NCBI GenBank assembly: GCA_003141195.1
Contig: PLLC01000093.1
Span: 18,443 to 55,323, forward strand
From: Syntrophaceae bacterium
GTDB taxonomy: Bacteria > Desulfobacterota > Syntrophia > Syntrophales > UBA5619
Direction: 5' to 3'
DNA: 36,881 nucleotides
Positions 31,150-36,881 of the stretch are shown piece by piece. The stretch's first letter is position 1. Each line of letters starts with the position of its first letter. Position numbers and translations under genes: made by a program. The notes under the pieces are model-generated. The model did not search any database. It had not been told where the DNA came from and was given only the letters and a program-made list of their open reading frames with translations.

Positions 31150-32172
31150 ATGAGAAAGTTTTGGAGGTCTCTGTTTTTCACCGCTTGCATGTCCTGCATC
31201 GGGTTTACTGTTTTCACCCCTTCGGCATCCGCCCAAACCCCGATCAAGCTGAACTATTCGGTCTTTTTCCCTGCCTCCCATATTCACAGCGTCCTGGCCG
31301 TCGAATGGGGAAAGGAGCTGGAAAAGAGAACCAATGGGCGGGTCAAGGTGGATGTTTTACCGGGCGGCACCCTGACGCCTGCCGACAAATGTTATGACGG
31401 CGTTGAGAAGGGGATCTCCGATCTGGGGATGTCGGTCTTCGCCTATACGAGGGGGAAGTTTCCTCTGACGGAGGTGATCGACCTGCCTTTAGGCATCAGG
31501 AGCGGGTTGGCGGCAACTCGGTTGATCAACGACTACTACCGGACATTCAAACCGAAGGAGTTGGACGGCGTGAAGGTGATGTTTCTCCATGCCCACGGCC
31601 CCGGCCTTCTCCACAGCAAAACGGCCGTCAATAAACTTGAAGACCTCAAAGGGATGAAGGTCCGTTGTACCGGTCTGGCCACAAAAATCGTCACCGCCCT
31701 CGGGGGAACCCCGGTCGCCATGCCCATGGGGGAGACCTATGACGCCCTGAGCAGGGGAGTCGTTGACGCCTCCATGGCGCCGCAGGAATCGCTGAATACC
31801 TGGAATTGGGGAGAGGTGGTGAAGTTTACGACGGAGGATTTCGGCGCCTCGTATTCCACGGGGATGTTCGTCGTCATGAACAAGGAGAGGTGGAACTCCC
31901 TGCCGCCCGATATCCAGAAGACAATCGAGAAACTGAATGAAGAATGGATTGAAAAGTCGGGGAAGGGATGGGATGACATCGATAAGGCCGGAAGAGAAGC
32001 CACGCTCAAATTGGGCAATAAGATCATCTCTCTTTCCAAAGAGGAAAATGAGCGGTGGGCAAAGACGGTCCGCCCGCTTCTGGATGATTACGTGAATAAT
32101 ATGAAATCAAAGGGGCTGCCTGGAGACCAGGTGTTGAAGTTTGCCATGGATCGTTTGAAAAGCCTCCGGTAG
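31150..32172 (+). CDS. dctP: TRAP transporter periplasmic binding protein (DctP family, second system)
   Basis: This 340-residue protein has a signal peptide MRKFWRSLFFTACMSC through TPSASAQ (cleavage near residue 29). The mature part has DctP features: IKLNYSVFFPASHIHS, DLKGMKVRCTGLATKIV with the carboxylate-binding arginine, and YDALSRGVVDASMAPQESL. AGGAGG lies 6 bases before the ATG. It resembles the TRAP proteins that bind organic acids other than C4-dicarboxylates, but the substrate is not readable. It is the first gene of the dctPQM operon. Confidence 0.93.
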   Translation: MRKFWRSLFFTACMSCIGFTVFTPSASAQTPIKLNYSVFFPASHIHSVLAVEWGKELEKRTNGRVKVDVLPGGTLTPADKCYDGVEKGISDLGMSVFAYTRGKFPLTEVIDLPLGIRSGLAATRLINDYYRTFKPKELDGVKVMFLHAHGPGLLHSKTAVNKLEDLKGMKVRCTGLATKIVTALGGTPVAMPMGETYDALSRGVVDASMAPQESLNTWNWGEVVKFTTEDFGASYSTGMFVVMNKERWNSLPPDIQKTIEKLNEEWIEKSGKGWDDIDKAGREATLKLGNKIISLSKEENERWAKTVRPLLDDYVNNMKSKGLPGDQVLKFAMDRLKSLR

Positions 32173-32219
32173 GAGATCAACAGATGGGGTGTCGGCATGG
32201 GCGCCAAAAGGAGAAATCC

Positions 32220-32705
32220 ATGAACGGATTTGAAAAAACAGTGACGGAGATAAGCAGATTCCTCAATGGCATCGCCGGGATCAGTTTGATCTTTCTCATG
32301 TCGCTGACGATCGTCGATGTGATTTTGCGGGGCTTCAACAAACCCCTCGTGGGAACCTATGAACTGGTCGCCTTGGCGGGGGCGGTGGTGATCGGATTTT
32401 CGATGCCGCAGACCGCGACATTGAGGGGCCATATTTATGTCGATTTCCTTATCGCCAAATTCTCCCGCAAGGTGAGAAACCTCTTCAATATCGCCACACG
32501 ATTGCTGGTCCTCCTCCTTCTGCTCTTCATCGGATGGAACCTGTTCAAGTATGGCTGGGATCTCCAGAGATCGGGTGAGGTTTCCCTCACTCTCCAGATG
32601 CCTTTCTACCCCGTGGCGTACGGGGTCGGGATCTGCTGTTTTGTCCAGTGTCTGGTCATGGTCTGCGACATCATCAAGATCCATGGAGGGACGTTCGATG
32701 AGTGA
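32220..32705 (+). CDS. dctQ: TRAP transporter small membrane subunit (DctQ family, second system)
   Basis: This 161-residue protein has four membrane helices (GISLIFLMSLTIVDVILRGF; ELVALAGAVVIGFSMPQTATLRGHIYVDF). The ATG at 32220 follows GGAG by 7 bases; an upstream ATG at 32184 lacks a ribosome site. It ends 8 bases inside the dctM gene. Confidence 0.9.
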   Translation: MNGFEKTVTEISRFLNGIAGISLIFLMSLTIVDVILRGFNKPLVGTYELVALAGAVVIGFSMPQTATLRGHIYVDFLIAKFSRKVRNLFNIATRLLVLLLLLFIGWNLFKYGWDLQRSGEVSLTLQMPFYPVAYGVGICCFVQCLVMVCDIIKIHGGTFDE

Positions 32706-33999
32706 GGTAATGGTTGGACTTCTGGGCATGGCGTCGCTCCTGCTCTTCTTCCTGACCGGGATCGAACTCGGTTTCGCCATGGCGCTGGTCGGTGTCATCG
32801 GATTCGGCATCATCGTCTCCCCGCATGCCGCCATGAATCTGTTGGCCAAGGATGTCTTCGACGTTTTTGCCTCCTACGGCTTTACCGTAATCCCGCTTTT
32901 TATCCTGATGGGTCAGATCGCCTTCAACGCGGGTATTGCCAAGAGATTGTACAACGCCTCCTATAAATTCGTCGGCCATATTCCCGGGGGAATGGCGATG
33001 GCCACGGTGGTGGGGGCCACGGCATTCAAGGCGATCTGCGGATCGTCGCCGGCCACGGCCGCCACGTTCGCCAGCATCGCCGTCCCCGAGATGGACCGGT
33101 ATCACTACGACAAAAAACTCTCCACGGGAATCGTGGCATCGGTCGGAACGTTGGGGATTCTGATGCCCCCGAGCGTCACCCTGGTTGTATTCGGAATGAT
33201 CACCGGGCTGTCGATCGGCAAGCTGTTCTTGGCCGGACTCATTCCCGGGCTGATCATTGCATCCTTTTTCATTGTGACCATCTACGGATGGTGCAAGATC
33301 AACCCCCGCCTGGGTCCGAAGGGGGAACGATCGACCTGGCGGGAGAGGATCGCCTCCCTTCCGGAGATCGGATTGGTCTTGCTGATTTTCCTGATGATGA
33401 TCGTGGGGTTGATGAAGGGACTCTTTACCCCGACCGAAGCGGGAAGCGTCGGAACCGGACTGGTTCTGCTCTTGTCCTTCGCCAGAAGGGACCTCGATTT
33501 CAAAGGATTCATCAAGTCGGTCGCCGAATCTCTAAAAACGGCCTGCATGGTCTTGATGCTAATCGCCGGGTCCACCATCCTGGGCCATTTCCTGGCAGTG
33601 ACGAAAATTCCGATGATTGCAGCCGATTGGGTTGCGGGGCTTCATCTCAACAGATACCTCATCATCGTGATCATCGGTTTGATCTACCAGACCGGCGGAT
33701 CCTTCATTGACGATCTGGCCTTCATGATCCTTGCCACCCCCATTTTCTTTCCGGTTATCATAAAGCTTGGGCTCGACCCCATCTGGTTCGGCATCATCAT
33801 CGCGATCACGGTGATGATCGGGGTCGTTATCCCCCCTGTGGCCATGAATGTATTCGTTGTCAAGAACATCACCAAGGTGCCGTTCAACGTCATCTATAAA
33901 GGGGTGTATCCCTTCTTGATCAGTCTTGTGGTGTGCGCCGCGCTGCTGTTCGTTTTTCCCCAGCTTGCCACGTTCCTGCCGAATCTTCTGATGAAGTAG
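32698..33999 (+). CDS. dctM: TRAP transporter large membrane subunit (DctM family, second system)
   Basis: This 433-residue permease starts MSEVMVGLLGMASLLL. Family signatures are AICGSSPATAATFASIAVPEMD, GTLGILMPPSVTLVVFG, LFTPTEAGSVGTG and VVIPPVAMNVFVVKNI. The start overlaps the end of dctQ by 8 bases, which sets it; an upstream start at 32551 is rejected. The paralogue-B small protein gene follows 101 bases later. Confidence 0.93.
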   Translation: MSEVMVGLLGMASLLLFFLTGIELGFAMALVGVIGFGIIVSPHAAMNLLAKDVFDVFASYGFTVIPLFILMGQIAFNAGIAKRLYNASYKFVGHIPGGMAMATVVGATAFKAICGSSPATAATFASIAVPEMDRYHYDKKLSTGIVASVGTLGILMPPSVTLVVFGMITGLSIGKLFLAGLIPGLIIASFFIVTIYGWCKINPRLGPKGERSTWRERIASLPEIGLVLLIFLMMIVGLMKGLFTPTEAGSVGTGLVLLLSFARRDLDFKGFIKSVAESLKTACMVLMLIAGSTILGHFLAVTKIPMIAADWVAGLHLNRYLIIVIIGLIYQTGGSFIDDLAFMILATPIFFPVIIKLGLDPIWFGIIIAITVMIGVVIPPVAMNVFVVKNITKVPFNVIYKGVYPFLISLVVCAALLFVFPQLATFLPNLLMK

Positions 34000-34100
34000 A
34001 GGTGATATTCTACTGTATACACAGCAGCATAATATGATGGAATAAGAACGTATCTTTTTAAAAATGTCTACATTTGAAATTCAAGAAAAGGAGAATTAAA

Positions 34101-34433
34101 ATGTTATTTTGGAAACGAAAGGCCACCGAGGAAGGAGAAATAAAGTTGCCAAGGCCCTCAGACATACCTGGCATGGCAGGGAGGCATATGGTGACTGAAA
34201 TGAAGAAGGACCCGGATTGGGTATGGAAACTTAAAGGTGTGGTCCGGCCGGCGGACAAAAAGAAGGCATTCTATTGTCGCGTTTTTGATGAGACCCAGAC
34301 AAAAAAAGCGAATGTCAAAGTGGAAAACTGGACCTCGCTGGATGGACATCCGGAATTGATACTGTGGGAAGGCTACTTCGACAATGAAACATACACCGCC
34401 CGCACGGAGAAATTTGTTAAATCTGCAGAATAA
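34101..34433 (+). CDS. Small uncharacterised protein (family member B)
   Basis: This 110-residue paralogue of the protein at 20399-20716 starts MLFWKRKATEEGEIKLPRP. Shared features in order are FWK near the N-terminus, the LPxP segment, DPDWVWKLKGVVRP in the middle, CRVFD, and TSLDGHPELILWEGYF. It is richer in Lys and Trp than member A. GGAG lies 7 bases before the ATG at 34101; an upstream ATG at 34074 is rejected. No known domain. It follows the second TRAP operon and may be read from it. Confidence 0.7.
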   Translation: MLFWKRKATEEGEIKLPRPSDIPGMAGRHMVTEMKKDPDWVWKLKGVVRPADKKKAFYCRVFDETQTKKANVKVENWTSLDGHPELILWEGYFDNETYTARTEKFVKSAE

Positions 34434-34716
34434 TCCCTATTTCCAAGGGGGATTGTGTCCCCTGATCGAAAGAAAGATAAAGGCTAAACGATCATCGAAA
34501 TAGAGCCGGGAACATCGCCAATCCAAGGAATCGAGGGTATCCGCTTGCAGATACCTCTCCAGCATTCGGCATATACATGGTAAGGGCATCACTATTCCGA
34601 CAACGATCCCTGAACCTTCGTTCTCACCTAGAAGCGGGGCTGATAATAAAAACCCTCCCCGGAACCTGCGTCGAAAATCGAACAACTATCGGGATCAAAC
34701 ATGCATTATAAAGCTG
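34434..34716. other. Intergenic stretch, no gene seen
   Basis: Convergent region between the plus-strand small protein and a minus-strand membrane protein. An 82-codon minus frame (34437-34685) has no ribosome site and no recognisable protein. Confidence 0.4.
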
Positions 34717-34923
34717 TTACTTTTCTTTGGCAACCTTCTTGCCCTTGCGGTGTTCTAAAATCTGTCCCTCAGCGAAGAGAAACACAACGCCGAAAAGACA
34801 AACAATGCTGCCGAGCAGCGCACAGATAATTTGGACGAATGTCGGTGGCTCATAAACACTTATAAGACATAATGCCGTAATTGCAATAACTATCGTAAGG
34901 AACCCACCTAGTTTTTCTAACAT
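34717..34923 (-). CDS. Small two-helix membrane protein, unknown family
   Basis: This 68-residue protein starts MLEKLGGFLTIVIAITALC and has two hydrophobic helices (LTIVIAITALCLISV; IICALLGSIVCLFGVVFLF). A basic, probably cytoplasmic tail (EHRKGKKVAKEK) follows. GGGAGG lies 6 bases before the ATG at 34923, which is preferred over an in-frame ATG 21 bases upstream. No family recognised. Confidence 0.6.
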   Translation of the reverse strand: MLEKLGGFLTIVIAITALCLISVYEPPTFVQIICALLGSIVCLFGVVFLFAEGQILEHRKGKKVAKEK

Positions 34924-35486
34924 ATTTAACCTCCCTGGAAACATGATTCAGAAATTGGGGTGATCTACTCCGATTGATGCGCGCGGAGCTCCAGACAAAA
35001 AAGTGGTCCTAGGACCAGGAGGGAGGTGACCTATAACCGTAGGGTAAAAGATGTAAAAATTGATTTTAATCGCTACATTCCACTGAACGAAGGGCGTTGT
35101 GAGTATCTGTTCTATATCGAATGGCTGGGTACTTGTTAAACCGGTTGAGACGTTATTATCCAGACTGCTGTATGGGCAGGAGAGGAGGTGGTGGAGTTGA
35201 CAAGCGATTAAACAGTCATTTTAGCCATGAAAAGCGCTGTAACCCTTAACTGATCAGGATTTGAGGAGCATTGATCGGAATTTAGTTCCGGCTTTGGCAA
35301 CTCAGAATTTTTGGGGTCGGATTGCGACGGCTTTTGTTGAAAATAGTTCCTGTTTTTGTGGCCTTTTGGTCACTTTTGAACATTCACACATCTGATGTAT
35401 CATACCGTAATTGCAATGAATCGCCTGAGATCACGACACTTTAGAATTTGTATGCCTTTCACTTTCCGATTCCGGCCGGGGCGCTT
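34924..35486. other. Intergenic stretch, no gene seen
   Basis: About 560 bases of lower-GC sequence with no convincing coding frame on either strand. A GGAGGGAGGTGACC at 35019-35032 looks like a strong ribosome site but no open frame of useful length follows. It may contain decayed genes too degraded to name. Confidence 0.4.
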
Positions 35487-36839
35487 CTACGCCGAGAGGA
35501 GCAGGCCGATATCGGGGATTTCCTCGAGATGGAGAACCCGCTCTATGAGGATCTCCGCCCGGGACGGCGGAATCACCCCCGCGACCAAAGACTTGAATTT
35601 TCCGATGACCTCCTCCTTGGAAAGGGGGTTCTCCGGATCACCCTTGGGGTATTCATTCGCTGCGGCAAGCTGCCGCCCGTCCTTCAGGACAATCTGCACG
35701 CGCGCCGGCCATTTTCGCGGGTAAGCCCCGGTCAGTTCGGGGTCGCTCTGGATCCGGATCTTCTGCATGAGGGAACGAATGTCGGCGTCCCGGAGCCGGG
35801 CATCCGTGAAATCGCCAAGCTGAACCTGACCATACCGGAGGGCCGTCGCGACACAGAAGGGGAGGCAGAATTTCGCCAGGTAGGGGGTCTTGGGTTCCAC
35901 ATGGCCCAGAAGATCGAGGGCGGCCTGATACAAGGAAACATGAACCTCTTCCACGTCATCCGGCAGGAACGTCTTCCCGCCGGTCGCAAGGAGGATGGCA
36001 TCAAGCATGGAGTGGGTATGTCCACAGGAGGCATGGTATTTCAGGGAGTTGCGGTCCCCGTGGAAGACCTCCCCCAGACCGTCGCAGCATTTTTTCTCGT
36101 CGAAGTCCCGGGAGGTGGCGCGGAAGAACCCCTTCTCCCCTTCCAGGATGCGCCTCGCCCCGGTAAAACCTTCTTTCGCGAGGAGGGCCGCAAGCAGGCC
36201 GTTGAGGGCCGCCTTCCCCGGGTGAAGCTGTTTGCTCATGGCGCTTTCCACGAGGAATTCCCAGAGCCCGGCTGCCTGGGTCCCCGCGGAGCCCAGGGCC
36301 CAGGCGAGTTGATCCTCGTTCAGGCCCAGGAGTTTGGCCGCCCCGGCGGCGGCGCCGAAAACGCCGCACGTACTCGTCGTGTGCCAGTAATGGTAATGAC
36401 TGGGGCCGACGGCGAGGGCGATACGGATCCCAACCTCATAGCCGGCGGAGATGGCGACGATGAGGTCCCTGCCTGAGGCGTGCTGCCGTTCCGCCATGGC
36501 GAAGGCGGCCGGCAAAACCACACAGGCCGGATGGAGGATCGATTCACGATGAAGATCATCCATCTCCACGACATGGGAGGACGCCCCGTTGACGAGGGCG
36601 GCGAACAGGCAATTGCTCCGGGATCCGTCGGAAATCACCGTGGCCTCCTCCGTTCCCCCGAGGCCGCGGATCACGTCCCGCATCATCCGGACCGGAGGGA
36701 GGTTCCCTCCGGCATAGGCAGAGCCAAGCCAGTCCAGGAAAAAGACCTTCATCCGGGAAACATGATCCCGGCTGAGGTCGGGGAACGTAAGGCCGCATAC
36801 GTAGCGGGCCAAGCGGTCGGCAAGAATTTCGGCGGACAT
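35487..36839 (-). CDS. MmgE/PrpD-family protein
   Basis: This 450-residue protein of the MmgE/PrpD family (2-methylcitrate dehydratase, cis-aconitate decarboxylase and iminodisuccinate epimerase relatives) has visible stretches VFFLDWLGSAYAGG, LVNGASSHVVEMDDLHRESILHPACVVLPAAFA, the HTTSTCGVFGAAAGAAKLLGL block, and KYHASCGHTHSMLDA. The MDD..H segment and the CGHTH histidines are likely active-site parts. The ATG at 36839 has AAGGAGG 5 bases upstream. The true substrate of this subgroup is unknown; the nearby TRAP genes are on the other strand and only suggest organic acid metabolism. Confidence 0.9.
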   Translation of the reverse strand: MSAEILADRLARYVCGLTFPDLSRDHVSRMKVFFLDWLGSAYAGGNLPPVRMMRDVIRGLGGTEEATVISDGSRSNCLFAALVNGASSHVVEMDDLHRESILHPACVVLPAAFAMAERQHASGRDLIVAISAGYEVGIRIALAVGPSHYHYWHTTSTCGVFGAAAGAAKLLGLNEDQLAWALGSAGTQAAGLWEFLVESAMSKQLHPGKAALNGLLAALLAKEGFTGARRILEGEKGFFRATSRDFDEKKCCDGLGEVFHGDRNSLKYHASCGHTHSMLDAILLATGGKTFLPDDVEEVHVSLYQAALDLLGHVEPKTPYLAKFCLPFCVATALRYGQVQLGDFTDARLRDADIRSLMQKIRIQSDPELTGAYPRKWPARVQIVLKDGRQLAAANEYPKGDPENPLSKEEVIGKFKSLVAGVIPPSRAEILIERVLHLEEIPDIGLLLSA

Positions 36840-36881
36840 GGGTTCCTCCTTAGGTCTATTTTGCAGGCTGTTCAAAAATGC

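Noticed and set aside
34437-34685. 82-codon minus-strand ORF
   Set aside because: No ribosome site, no hydrophobic or domain pattern, and biased Arg/Leu content typical of non-coding frames.

Overview
The window looks like a chromosomal segment of an anaerobic, Gram-negative, deltaproteobacterial-type organism (Desulfobacterota, possibly a syntroph of the Syntrophus/Smithella kind). This is inferred from gene content, not from a marker gene. The signs are sigma-54 promoters on ammonium genes, an AmtB/PII locus with a KaiC-like/PEP-binding protein, a malic enzyme-fumarase-succinate dehydrogenase operon with an oxygen-sensitive type fumarase, two TRAP transporters, a selenoprotein and short stem-loop repeats. 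No rRNA, tRNA or CRISPR array was seen.

Layout. (1) 1-6.6 kb, minus strand: a nitrogen locus with two ammonium channels (one cut by the window edge), a GlnK-type PII protein, a large KaiC-like/PEP-binding protein and a 69-residue protein of unknown family. Three well-formed sigma-54 promoters sit in front of amtB2-glnK, the small protein and amtB1. (2) 6.9-8.05 kb, plus strand: an E1-like adenylyltransferase and its ubiquitin-like sulfur carrier. (3) 8.2-17.6 kb, minus strand: a ten-gene run from malic enzyme through fumarase (two subunits) and succinate dehydrogenase/fumarate reductase (A, C, D, B) to a TRAP transporter (P, Q, M), closed by a strong terminator. It covers uptake of C4-dicarboxylates and succinate-fumarate-malate-pyruvate interconversion. 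(4) 18.0-19.3 kb: a winged-helix domain in frame with a DapA-type lyase that has its own internal ribosome site. (5) 19.4-22.8 kb: small exported proteins, a small uncharacterised protein with a paralogue at 34.1 kb, gene fragments, REP-like stem-loops and a sensor-only four-helix-bundle protein. (6) 22.9-25.0 kb: kup behind a consensus promoter and a c-di-AMP (ydaO-type) riboswitch. (7) 25.1-25.9 kb: a MITE-like element and an HU gene followed by a selenoprotein gene (SelW-like, CGVU motif) that standard ORF calling splits at its UGA. (8) 26-30.8 kb: a probable DNA-binding protein, an IS3 remnant that beheads uppP, and an MMPL/RND exporter fused to a methyltransferase. (9) 31.1-34.4 kb: a second TRAP transporter and the small-protein paralogue. 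(10) 34.7-36.9 kb: a small membrane protein and an MmgE/PrpD-family protein.

The most notable items are the unannotated selenoprotein with its SECIS-like hairpin, the sigma-54-driven small protein in the ammonium locus, the PII protein without the uridylylated tyrosine next to a KaiC-like/PEP-binding protein, and the winged-helix/DapA reading frame. Many long ORFs opposite the GC-rich genes are shadows and were left out.
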